Below are positions 36,002 through 47,533 of a stretch of 64,000 nt of DNA, one piece after another. The notes under the pieces are model-generated. The model did not search any database and had not been told where the DNA came from. It was given only the letters and a program-made list of their open reading frames with translations. Within the stretch, counting starts at the first letter, position 1; each line of letters begins with the position of its first letter. Origin of the DNA: Ignelater luminosus (taxonomy: Eukaryota > Arthropoda > Insecta > Coleoptera > Elateridae); NCBI GenBank assembly GCA_011009095.1, contig VTPC01091253.1:271863-335862 (forward strand), written 5' to 3'. The position numbers and the translations under genes were made by a program.

Positions 36002-36619
36002 GTAAGGTTTGATTTTCTTTGTTGGTTTCCTTTATGTGAAGTAATAAGAATGGTGGTATAGTAAACCAAAGTAATATAATAATGGATGATTAATTACAGA
36101 CTAAAATTTTGAAAAGAACAATTTAAAGACTTCTAAAGTTGCTTTCAAAAATTAATTTCTTGTAATGAAACTTGAAATAATATTCATATTAATCAAAGTT
36201 AAAAAATCAGTTCATGATCATAATACAAGCAAACATTTTGTTTTAAGTTATTCTTGATTTTTATCTAGAAAATTAAAATATTATTCTTCAAGATTTTTTC
36301 AAATTAAAAATTGTTTGCAAACATTATCAGGTTGTGCCCATTGCATAAAAGTTCATAGCAATAGTTGGAATTCTGCTGTGATAGTATAAGACTTATTAAC
36401 TTATTTATGGTTGAGATTCTTAGGGTCGTTTTATAGAAGATGAATTGAATATTTTTCTGCAACTGTCACTATAATGACGACTTTTCTGACTCGAAAACAT
36501 CAGGGAAACATCATTAAACTAATCTGTAAATGTTAAGAACGCAAGTTTTTATTTTACAAATGAAATTTTATTGTTAACAACCTGAAAGACAAAATATATT
36601 TAGAAAACAATAACATGGA

Positions 36620-37790
36620 TAGATATACAATAACTATGAATACAGAACGTTAATTGTTTAATGCGTAATTCAACTGTAGAATCTTCAGAAATATCTGAGG
36701 TATTGACATATTTTCTGCTGTTATACGACTGGCAATTTTAATTTTATTTTCAACGGAGTCTCACATGTAGCCTTCTGCTATGGTTGAAGACACTACCTGC
36801 CATGTCTTTTTAGACAGGTTAAGTTTCCTCCACCATCCATTAGCAAAGTAGCTGAGGTTCGGCATAAGCAGTAACCGATATATTTGTACAGCATTTGGCA
36901 AGCCAAGAAAAGCAGCTATTTTGCTTGGAATCTTCTCAAAGGAATGATACTTACTACCTGACTGTGCCTTTCCATCCCTGTAGTTAACAAATATTTATTA
37001 AAACATTGACATTGTGTAGACAGTTTTGTTCTTCAGCAATTACAAATCGTCTTGGTTTCTTAGTATTCAAGTTTGGAATTTTAACAATTTCAGTTTCTGT
37101 ATTTTTTAATATTGAATGACATCTTATTTAATTCATCGTAACGAGTTGTACCCACTAAACCGACAATAAACACAACCTAAAATACAGATTACTTAAATAA
37201 TAATCACTGTATACATACAAGACCTACTTTTAGCTTCATCATTAGGAATTATTTATCTGGAGTCTCCGTGATGAATCGATTGACTTCCTTTTGTGAAAAA
37301 ATTCCTGATTTCTTAGGCTGGTGTCCTGAAGATCTGTTTTTTAAATACTTGATCAACTTGTAAAATTTGCTAATATCAGTATCTTTCTTCATGGCAAGTA
37401 TTGATTTTAACATTGAATAAATTTCATAAGCTAGATGATTTAAAATTTCTTGGCAAAAATGCTAAGAGCACATCTTCATTAATCGTTTTTACATTTTTAT
37501 TTACACTTTTTCATAATGGGCTGTTGACTTTTCTGGCATAAGTTCAGATATAACCAATGCTGCTGCTTCTGTAATATCTTCAGGAAGTTCACAAAATTCA
37601 TCTTCTTCAAACATTTTGATACACCAAAAATTTTTGTTTGTTACCACAGAGTGATGTGTGGTTACTACTTTGAAAAACAGCTGAGCTAACACATTTCGAT
37701 CAAATTTTATTTTATTGTTTTTAAATATTTGTTTTTTTAAATAATAATAGGACAATTGCAGAAAGACTTTTATACGTAACACATTAGGGA
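36620..37790 (-). pseudogene. Crypton-like tyrosine recombinase relic
   Basis: Minus-strand frames reproduce, in order, a tyrosine recombinase of the Crypton/ZMYM2-like type common in insect genomes. About 37625-37501: EFCELPEDITEAAALVISEL and MPEKST. About 37500-37260: KFYKLIKYLKNRSSGHQPKK followed by SGIFSQKEVNRFI. About 37210-37120: GLVGTTRYDEL, holding the first catalytic Arg. About 36960-36740: KIPSKIAAFLGLP, CRTSATLLMDGGGNLTCLKR, then IAEGY with the nucleophilic Tyr position and SVENKIKIASRI. Each part is in a different frame with stop codons between. The usual H-x-x-R before the SATLL block reads Y-C-L-C-R, so the histidine is gone. No element ends were identified. Confidence 0.78.
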
Positions 37791-37859
37791 AGTGTCTTCG
37801 CAGGACTCTGGGCGAGTCCTGGAATTGGCCTACTTGTCCTGTAAAGTATCGCTACATAA

Positions 37860-38080
37860 ATAATTTAATTGAAATTAAAATTTAATACTGAATTAAATGT
37901 CAATTCTGATAATATGATTGGACAGAATTTGACTATTCTTTCTACAACACTAAATCAAATTTAATTCTTAGTTAACTTTTAATTCAGATTAAAACTTAAT
38001 TATAATTAAATGTCAATTCTGAAAATCTGATCAGCCAGAATTTGACTGTATCCGAATTAAATTTAATTCTCAATTCTTAA
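37860..38080. repeat. GGGTCAGT-family MITE interrupted by piggyBac
   Basis: Shares GTCAATTCTGATAAT, GAATTTGACTATTC and CAACACTAAATC phrases with 2384-2567. The family sequence runs up to the TTAA at 38077-38080 and resumes after the TTAA at 39743-39746 (TTCTATAAACTGG), so the piggyBac element landed inside it. The unit also appears to be tandemly duplicated. Confidence 0.65.
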
Positions 38081-39742
38081 CCCATATCATCCCAAGGTAT
38101 TAAAAGATAAAATAATTTAATTTTTTTTGGTTATTATTGTTTCTGGTTATATTAGGAACATTTATGTAAAAAAACAAAAAAAATCTACAAAGTCATTTAT
38201 TGAGAAAATGGTGGTGCGTAAACGCATCGCTGGGAAGATTGATGAACAAAAACAAAACACTTGTATTCTATACATACATATTTTTTTAAATAAGTCATAC
38301 AAAATAGTTTATTTGTTATCTAAAGTAACATTGCCAAAAATATTTTAAAAACAAACTACTCTATATTGCTTAAACTAAGCATAATAAACTGGTGCGAAAA
38401 CGAACCAATGGGATGTAGAGTGAACAAAAAAATTTATTTTTTATGGTACTTTTTGAAACAGTTTACATGCAAATGTACATTAGATTTTCGGCACATATGA
38501 ACTGTATGATTATGACATATCTTACATCGTCTACGAGCTTTAAGTTCATGGGAAACTAGAGTATGGTCAATATTATCAAACCGAAGTTCGTCTATAGAAT
38601 TTGTTGGTTGTTGAACAGCCACATGGGTACTTTTCAGCAATCGCAAGGCTATGTAAGATTTGAAATTTAGTTGCGACATTTTGTTTTTTCATTAGCAGTA
38701 TTATACAACTTCCATGCATTTGTTATAGCACTGTCAACAGAATTAGAAAAAATGGGCCACCACTATTTTTTTCCCAAAACTCTACATCTGTAATTCGCTA
38801 TTCCATTGTCATGTAAATCTACCCCTCCCATGAATTTATTATACTGGGAAATAACATGAGGCCGACAGATCTGTATATCTTGTTTCTGTTTTTTGTTATA
38901 ACGCTTGACATTGTTAAAAGGCTGAACATTTAAATGATTGCTACAAACTGTAACCACTGAATTATCATTCCAACGAACCATGGAAATCTTTGAAATATCC
39001 TCATATACCGAGTCAAATGTACCTCTTTCTTGTTTAGCTATAGTATTAACAGGTTCCAAAGGACATTTCTTTTTCCTGTTGTTCTGTAAAGTCCCAGTAG
39101 CAAAAAATCCCTTATTCTTTAAGTAAACCAACAAATCAAAGGATGAGAAAAAATTATCAAAAAAGATTTGATGATTAAGTGGATTTTTTATTACTGAAAG
39201 CAAATCTGTTACTACCCTACCACCTAATCCTAGACTTGTATTTTCTTTTTTTCTTTCTGCACCTGCATATGGTTTTGAAAAAATAAGTAACCTTCTGATG
39301 AACAAAGACACCATATTTTAAAACCAGAATCTTGTTTAAGTTACGAGTCATTTCATGAATCATCCCAGCGGTGCGTAAATGCACCACTACACTTTCAAGC
39401 TTCACTGTGTTACTTGAATATTTTATAATAAATTTCTGAATATCTCTCAAAAAATTAGATCATTAGTACAATAAATTGCAATAATAAAATTAAAAATAGC
39501 GCAATAAATAATAATTTCTACAGGTCCAAAAAAGTTGCAATACTGATAGTGATTTTTTTTTAAACTTTGATATCAAATTACACCCACTGAATATAAGAGT
39601 ATATTTTTGTTCTGCACATTTTGTGATTTGCAAAGTCTTTCTGGAAGTATCACCAACATTTAAACATTCTGTAACAATTTCAATCTAACAAAAAAAAATT
39701 TTTAATTACATGGTGCGTAACGAACCACTGGGACCATATGGG
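38081..39742 (-). mobile_element. piggyBac element with intact ends, truncated transposase
   Basis: Ends CCCATATCATCCCAAGG (left) and CCAGTGGTTCG-type in reverse complement with CCCATATGGTCCCA (right) are inverted repeats, and TTAA lies outside each (38077-38080, 39743-39746). Minus-strand transposase parts are 39450-39217 (N-terminal piece), 39314-38763 (FDNFFSSFDLLVYLKNKGF around a catalytic-domain Asp, then ATGTLQNNR, VRWNDNSVV and SQYNKFMGGVDLHD with another catalytic Asp), and 38679-38434 (C-terminal Cys-rich finger RRRCKICHNHTVHMCRKSN). These retain typical piggyBac blocks, but about 200 N-terminal residues are absent and the pieces are in different frames. Subterminal GGTGCGTAA-ACG words occur several times. 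Confidence 0.9.
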
Positions 39743-41199
39743 TTAATTCAGCTTCTATAAACTGGCTCGTAGTCTTATAATAACAGTATTGCACTCTAAT
39801 AGTCAGTAATGCCTTTCTGAATTCTTAAATTTCCTATAGCTACAAAATTGATTTTTATGTGAACTTGATGATAATTCATTTTTTCCACCTGATTTGTAGG
39901 ATTGTAGTCGCCACACCTGCAAAACACTAACAAGGGGGAAATACTCACTATAACGGATAATTGTACGATACACAAATAAAGAGTACAGGTGAAAAACGAT
40001 CTAAGTCACATTTAAATAGTTTTGAGATATTTCAATTTAAAGCACGGACTTTTCCATACAGTACCTATTTTTATTTGCCGTTTGCAGTGACTTACATCGG
40101 TTTTGTTATTTCAAGTCCACAGTGTGAAAGAGCAGTAACGAAACTATAAGAAATGATGTATAAACTCATTTTCGGGTCTAATGTGACTTTCCCTCCTGTA
40201 CTCTTCAAGTGTATATCACTGTTAATAAAAGACAAAAAACAAAAACATATTAGCTTGCAACATAAGTATAATTTCAAGAAAGGAAATCGTAAACAATTGT
40301 CCTAATAGATTTTGGTCCATAAGTAACTGAAAATGTAAAAACATGGTGATCTCAAATGCGCGGTGCATTTTAAGAACTCCCAATTTACAGGAGATGAACA
40401 AATTACCAACACAGCTAAAACAAATACAAATGCAAACATAGCAACAAGCAATAATAATATACTGCAACATTAATTTTTTTTCTCCAAAAGAATTGACAGA
40501 TTAGAAGTCCAAAAAATAATACAAAATAACTAAAAAATTACATTTTAAACAAACTTCATTTTATTCGAGTAGTTATAGGTACAAGAAAGAAGTAAATAAA
40601 ATAATATACTCTATGGCACGCAATTTGGACATAAATACTGGTATGAATTTTACATAAATATTAGTTACATTTTTCACACAAAATATTTGTTTTATTATCA
40701 GTACTTGATGGACAAAATTTACACCATGCACGATTTACATTTCTGTTTCCTGCTATTGAAGGTGAATTCGAAGTAGCAGTCAAATCTTGATTTTTCTCTT
40801 GTTTGAACTCTTCTCTTGGTAGATGTGTTCTTCTTACCTCCATATGCAATTTTACGAGTGATTTTCCTAATTCTTTTAGAAATAATCTTCATGTGAGCTT
40901 GGTTTTATTCCAATTTGTTTTTTGTTTATAAGTGTATGTGCTTGCGTTGTAGTCTAATAAAGTTCAGATTTTTGATCGTTTCTTTCTCGTAAGCACAAAG
41001 TTTTTATGTTTTTTTTTTGTACATAATTTACTACTGTTCTATCATTTCTAAAAAAGGAAGAAGAATTATGTACCTTTTTGTTATTAGCTAGTAACTGCAG
41101 AAGTTCTGGTTTGTTTTTTCTAACAGTCCCTACCATGGTAATTTTCCTTTTTTAACAAGAGTTGTCCTAAATTATACAACATGAAAAAATCATCACATG

Positions 41200-41446
41200 T
41201 GACCCTGCATAAAGAAACCCTCCTAGTGTGTCCAAAAGCGGGTTTTCACTTTTTTACGGATTCTTATACAAAATACTCCGTACTATCACGTTAGCGCGAT
41301 CTCTGATCCAAAGAAATGTTTAAATGCCTCAAAAACGCCATTTTGTACAACAAATTATTATAATCTTCTGTTGCTGTTCCATTTTGAATGCATTTTTCTC
41401 GAAAACTCGTTTTAACACACTAGGTGGGTTTCTTTATGCAGGGTCA
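41200..41446. mobile_element. 247 bp MITE with CACATG target duplication
   Basis: Starts TGACCCTGCATAAAGAAACCC and ends with its reverse complement; about 35 bp of inverted ends. CACATG directly flanks both sides (41194-41199, 41447-41452). It splits a piggyBac coding block, so it is younger than that relic's coding phase. The superfamily is not identified; a 6 bp duplication is not the Tc1 or piggyBac pattern. Confidence 0.85.
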
Positions 41447-41704
41447 CACATGTCAAATTATGTCTTCTTAGATCACTACTGAGGTTACTTACTATAGGCA
41501 TTTCTTGATTTCTTTCCAGTGGTGCACCTTCTTTTCTTGTATAAACTTACGCTTTCAATATGTAAGATGTTTCACTGTCACGTCCCATATTTAGCTGTTT
41601 TACTAGGAATGAACTGTTTGAAGGGACACTGCCCTCTAAATGCAACTTAACTGTTCGTTCACAGTTACATTTTTTCCAGGATAATATAAATTAGGAAGAT
41701 GTTC

Positions 41705-42250
41705 CAAATAAACTGCTCAACAATTGAAGTGGCCCACCAAAAAAAAGATTGTTTTCATGTTTATTAGAAACAAAAAGACATCAACGGTTGTTGACATGTC
41801 ATTTACAAATAATTCTATTATTTTGATGTAAGATTTGTTTTGTGGAATCGTAAAAATTTCATAATTGAATAATTTGAAAAGTAATTTAGTTCCCCAGTGC
41901 GTAGGGACATAATTTATAGAATTTTCAAAAATCCGTGTTTTTTGATTTTTGCTACAGAATATCAAATATTTTGATAACTAAATAATGCCAGTATGCCCTC
42001 TAATCGGTTAAGCGAAGATACTTTAAATCTAGCCTGCCGTTGAGTACAGAAAGATAATTTTTAAAGAGAAGTTGGTCGATTACTATTGGGTTTTGTATAT
42101 AAATAAAAATTCAACCAAATATATAAAATTAATGTAGAATTATATATAAAAACAAAATCAAAGTTACCCGTGGTCATTTTTCATGACTACCTGTGGTTTC
42201 TGTTTCTTTTTTTTTTGATGGGACACTTCAATTGTTGAGTAGTTTATTTC
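41705..42250. mobile_element. Inverted-repeat element inside piggyBac relic
   Basis: AAATAAACTGCTCAACAATT at the left and the matching reverse complement at 42225-42250 give about 35 bp inverted ends ending in poly-A/poly-T. The interior is AT-rich with an 82-codon minus frame (41965-41717) of uncertain origin, part of which (NYVPTHWGTKL) resembles the piggyBac FIP-K-KYG-K block. This suggests the element may itself be a piggyBac-derived non-autonomous copy. Confidence 0.65.
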
Positions 42251-43239
42251 TTATATGTAGCAGCTAATTTATCCTTATGTCTTCTTTCTTGTCATGTAGT
42301 CTTATCATCAAAGTGAATTACACAAGATTTACAGAATGTTTCAAGTGACATGGTTGCTCGAAAAATATTTCAACCTGCATCTTTGTCCCATGAGGTTTTT
42401 GTAGCTTCCTTATGTGACCGATAAATGCCAACAAGTAACAAAAGACCGATATAAGTTTGAAAAAGTAGTACTATCTAATAAATTTTTCCACTTTCGTCGT
42501 AGACTCGTAATCCTTCGGCATTTGTCATTTTTATCATTCTTTTCGATCGCAGAAAAAAACACTACTTCAAATAACTTTTTATATTAGTAATTTTTATACA
42601 TGCATATCTTGTAGATCATGGTGCATTGTGCAGCACAAAAGCGACCATGTTGCTGGGGCGGCTGTAAACTTCATTCTATTTTGCGATCCTTTGAGAAAAC
42701 TGAACACTGAAAATTTTCCTTATCATCTGCACTGTCAGAACTATTACTTTCGGACACACTACGTATATGATCTTCGAATTTAGAGACACACTCGTCACTG
42801 TCGGAAGCTTCTGCATTAGTCTTCGACTAGTCATTTTGAAGTCAAATCTCAAACTAACACAAGCAAATTCTGCTCAATTCTTTTATAGCCAAATCATACA
42901 AACAAGTGTCTGCATACAGTTACTTAATGTACACCAAGACGAGCAAGATTATATTCATCTTTGCCTAAATATACTTGCACAAGCAGGCGACAAACAAGAA
43001 ACTCAAAAAAAGGTTATAAATTTAGTAATTACGCATTACATTATGTCCTGTAAAGAACTTGATTGCCTCTTATTAGTGTTTCCCACATAAAATTAAACAA
43101 TATATGCAAATTGTGTAAATGAAATGACATAACATAACAAAGGCAACAGATAGAAATTTATATAAAAAGAAAATTTACACAAAATGCTTCTAGAATATTA
43201 AACTTTATAGGCTAACAAGTAAAGTCGGTGAATGCCACA

Positions 43240-44280
43240 AATATCTTGTAACTAGGAGGTCCACCTGTGATAAATCACAGTATATTTTATTCTATATTTT
43301 CATTCATTTTAACCTCATTTATTTAAATTGACATCTGTCACTTTGACATTTGCTTAACTTCATTTATTTAAATTGACATACTATCTGTAACCATAGTGAC
43401 GGTTGATATTGTTACAGCGCAAAGTTATTATTTTTTTTAATAAACGTAGCTGTAACAGTAAAACAAATTTTTTTCATCATTTATATATTATTACTGTGAA
43501 GAAGAGAAGGGACATTGCAAATTCCACAAGTTAAATTGAGACCCCAACATTTAGAATTCTGAGCAAAGGAAAAGCTGTCTTTAATGACAGTTGCAGTAGA
43601 TCAAACTAATGTCTATATGCTGAGAACTGGGAATCGATTTGTTTCATGATACACTTCTGAAATTCAAAATTATTTTGTACAATAAAGGAGGTAGTATAAA
43701 AATGAGTGCTGTATGTTCAGAATTCAATTTACACAAATGATGCTGTAATTTTAAGTTTATTCCTAGCTCAAAATAATGATAGCTTGTGAAAGTGTCAAAT
43801 ATTATTATTGTAAATATAAGTTGTCCAGTAAGTAACTTTGCTGTTGGCCAAATTAATCAATAGATAAACCAAGTTCAGCAAGTCTTATGTTTGTAGTTGA
43901 TTGTGCGTAATTGAATGTAATCGTCTTATTATCCAGCTTGTTGCTATGATTTGTTATATTAATTTAACATTGACGTTTTTTGTAAATAAAAATAAATGAA
44001 ACTTCAGTTCATAAACTCAATTGCACATCTTTCTCTTGTTTATCTTTGTTTACTTACTCTTTTATTCCATCAACTAGGAGACCCACTTGTAATAAATCAT
44101 GGTGTATTTTATTTTATGTTTTTATTTTCTTTCATTTCAACCTCATTTATTTAAATTGACATTCTTTCCCTTTGACATTTGTTTTTAACCTCATTTATTT
44201 TAATTGACGTTTTTCATTTTGACATTTGTTTTTAACCTCATTTATTTAAATTGACATACTATCTGTAACCACATGGTCCT
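43240..44280. repeat. Direct repeat pair with internal 48 bp units
   Basis: 43250-43400 and 44079-44277 share ACTAGGAG-CCAC-TGT-ATAAATCA followed by ATTTCAACCTCATTTATTTAA-like units. The unit TCATTTATTTAAATTGACAT recurs two to three times in each copy. The 700 bp between them is non-coding and holds no recognisable retroelement. Confidence 0.55.
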
Positions 44281-46214
44281 ATCTGGTTGTTATGGACGCA
44301 TCCCAGAAATGGCAATGCAATTGTTTCAGTAGCATCTCAATACATTATTAGCTTGCAAAGTTATTATATTAGATGTTTGTTCCATTACAAAAATAACTAT
44401 CAATTATTTCTTTTTTGTTCAGATGTGAAAATCATGGTTGATGGTAAATAAACTTAAAATATCAAAATAAAAATGATTTATAAGTTGTGTGCATTAAGCA
44501 AATTTATTAATAAGTCTTGACCTACTCGATTTCATTTCTGAACATCTATTAACTGTTTTTAACATGATAGAATCTAGAACTTAAAAAAAACATTGCAAAT
44601 AAAGATGATTAGTTCAAGTTACAACCTTGATATTGTTTTGCCATGAAAATCGAAAGTTTCATTATTTATTATTGGGATGCCAGAACTTGTGAAATAATTT
44701 CATGCAATGTGCATCATAGATATTGTTGACACTATTACAATTGATGCTATGTAACTTTTATGTAATTGGTGTTGGTTGAATTTCCAATCCATAGTCTGTG
44801 TTGAACCATAAGTAAATGAAGTGAATTTCATGCTCAGGTGATAGAAGTGGTGTTTGAAAACATAAGTATGAGATTTTTAAAAAGCAAACTAGTAATTTTT
44901 AGAAGTTGTAATTGCTTTATGGTTGACACGAAAGAGACTACGAGCAGTAGTTACAAGGAATATGAGCAAACTTTGTAAAGGATAATGGCTGTATAGAATC
45001 ATCAAAACAATAAGTAAAGAAAATTTGAACAGAACTGTTAGTTAACACTTCAATTTAAAACTGCTAAAGAAGTTTAAAATACAGTGTTAACAGGGAACTA
45101 CTGGAGACAAAACCAAAGGTGTAATTTTATTTAAATTTCTTTATATGTCTCGGCAATTTTTCATAAAATTTCCATCAATTTTATCTTGATTCTTCCTAGC
45201 TTATTAGGTCAATATAGTGTGATCTTATAAGAGTAAAGGTAGGTAGTATCAGATAATCTTTGATGATGGATGAAAAATAACGACAATGTTTCAAGCAAGT
45301 ATAATGTAAAAAGAAAATTTTGAGGAAACGTACTGAAGCCTAGTTTATTCTTCAAATAATATGTTCTTATAATAAATCAAAGTCTTGTCACTACATTTAG
45401 CAAAACAAAAATAGTCCGTGAAGAAATCAATGATTAAAAAAAAACTTCAAGAGTTCTCAATTCTAGAAACACAGTAAGATTGCTAAACCAAGTAAGTACA
45501 TTCAAAAAGTTTTATATTTTCATTTTTTGTCCCTTTTTAGAAATAATGGAAATTGCATAAGTATATGTGTAACTTTATTTTCAAGACATGTTGATTTATG
45601 TTTGTGCTTGTTAGAAAAAGCCCAAATATGGATATGAGTACCCTGCAAAAAATAGTATAAATAATGCTGTGAGAATACCATACTGAGCACAAAAAAACTA
45701 ACTGCTATCAAGATGGTTGGTTGTAATGGCATCAATAGCCTTTTCTATCCTCTGTTGATTTAAATAAATTTGAAATTAACATTAATTTGTGCATACTTTA
45801 CAGATTCCCCCTAAAATTCTAAATATTATAAAACAATTACTGGCTTGTTGATTACTTCTTCTGTACTTTGGGCAGCAGTGGCAATTTAACAATGCAATTA
45901 CTATTGCAGGGCTCACAAATAGTTACTATTTCACTTTTTAAGAAGTTAGTCCCTTTTTTGTTACTAAATCACTTTTTCATACTAATTTTCATAGAAGTGA
46001 AAAATTTATTTGCGTTGTTTGTATTTTGTTTCATTTTCAAAATTGTTGCTCATTTGTCACGTTCATTAAAAAAAAAGAAGTATTTTATCTATCTTGCTCT
46101 AATAATATAAATTGTTATGTATGATTGATAATCTTGTTGGGTAAAACAAAAAGAGTATAACATATAAACAAATGTAAGTGTGAGTGTGATAGCATGTACC
46201 TCCTCTCACATGTA
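44281..46214. other. Intronic/non-coding stretch
   Basis: AT-rich. Short open frames (45520-45735 minus, 45868-46110 plus) show no family features. Nothing recognised. Confidence 0.5.
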
Positions 46215-47531
46215 CACCCCATGTAAAAACTTTAAGAACAGAAAAGAAATTAAGAAAAAACTGAAATATTTGAAATCGAAATCTAATCTTTATTTATTCT
46301 GCAACATAAACTAAGTAGACATTTTACATCAATGGTTAAAAAAGAAAAAATGAACCTGTTTATAAAAACATAAAATACATTTAGTAAAACTACTTTAAAT
46401 TTCAATAAAATAAATCCTAATACTCTCGGTATAGCTACCATTATTTCTAATCAATGTAAACACTATCGTTTTCATTGAGTTCACTAAAGTTTGGCATGCC
46501 AGAGGATCAGTGTTATACCACTGATAGCTAATTTCTCAGCGAATTGGCGATGATTTGCATAAACACGCCTTGCTAGATTTCCCTATAAGTTTTCCATTGG
46601 GTTTTGATCTGGACCTCTTGATGGCCATTCTAGAACGTCCATATTTCTATCCCTGAACCATTGTTTCACACAACGACTTGTGTGAACAGCTGCGTTGTCT
46701 TGTTGGGATTTCCAGTTATCTCTGGCTAAACATGTTGCATTTGGCAAAAGATGATCATTTAGTATTTCCAAATATTTCTCGCTATTAATTTTTGTACTTG
46801 GAAATGCAATTGATTTCAAGCCACTCATTGTTCCAAGACGTCACTCTTTTGGCATAACGCATTCGTCCTGTTGTATGCTCTGCTTTTAAAATTGGCTTTT
46901 TACTCATTGCCGTAAACTCTGTGTAACCTGAGTTATGAATATAGTTACATATGGTTTTCTTACACACTTTGATATTAATTTCTTGTTAAATGTCCCTACT
47001 GGAATCATTTCCCATTGATGCTAAACCCACAACTTTTCTTACTTCTCGCCTGCTTAACTTTTTTGGTCTCCCTTTAGGATTTTGTTTTCCATAATTTTCT
47101 TTCAATTTTAATAATCCCATTTTCTCAGCTACTTCTCGAATTGTCTTTCTTCCTTCTTCTGCGTAAGCTTCGATTTTCCCTCTCATAATTTGACAAACGT
47201 TTTTGTTTAGGCATGATCGATATTTTGCGTTGAAATGCATCACTAAACTAAATTTAAAACCATAGAACACTTATATAATATTATAATGCATACAAATACA
47301 TGGATGTTCCACACCTGCTTTCTGACTTAATATCAGTTGTTCTTAAAGTTATTACACGTGTTTCTAAGAAGAAACATAAAACAAAATTCTCAAATAGCAC
47401 ACATTTTTGTAGACATGTTTATTTTAGATAAGAATCATTTCGTTTGTGCAAGATGAGTATGTTTATCTTTTCTTTTTTTTTTAAATTGAAAACTTAAATT
47501 TAATGTGTTCTTAAAGTTTTTACACAGGGTG
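46215..47531 (-). mobile_element. Tc1-type element with intact ends, broken transposase
   Basis: Ends CACCCCATGTAAAAACTTTA and, in reverse complement, CACCCTGTGTAAAAACTTTA are nearly identical over 26 bp and are flanked by TA (46213-46214, 47532-47533). The minus strand encodes Tc1 transposase in three frames: 47270-46986 (helix-turn-helix region with GKIEAYAEEGRKTIREVAEK and GRPKKLSRREVR), 46967-46785 (second DNA-binding region ending RMRYAKRV), and 46828-46583 (SQQDNAAVHTSRCVKQWF with the second catalytic Asp, and WPSRGPDQNPMENL with the catalytic Glu). The first catalytic Asp region is damaged and frames are broken, so it is inactive, though its ends could still be mobilised in trans. Confidence 0.9.
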
Positions 47532-47533
47532 TA

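Larger units (their letters stand above)
40661..42780 (-). pseudogene. Second piggyBac transposase relic, split by two insertions
   Basis: Minus-strand order: acidic N-terminus near 42770-42690 (SESNSSDSADDKENFQC); 42450-42290 with IGLLLLVGIYRSHKEA, WDKDAG and FRATMSLE; interruption by the element at 41705-42250; 41700-41560 with YYPGKNVTVNEQL, AFRGQCPFKQFIPSKTAKYG; 41550-41455 with YTRKEGAPLERNQ and RRHNLTC; interruption by the MITE at 41200-41446; 41195-40954 with GTVRKNKPEL and NDRTVVNYVQKKNIKTL; 40849-40661 with the Cys-rich end WCKFCPSS and ILCEKCN. Frameshifts and stops occur between parts. The family differs from the element at 38081-39742. Outer TTAA ends were not located. Confidence 0.85.

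Noticed and set aside
42767..43090. 107-codon plus-strand frame
   Set aside because: Its start is antisense to the acidic N-terminus of the piggyBac relic, and the rest shows no family.
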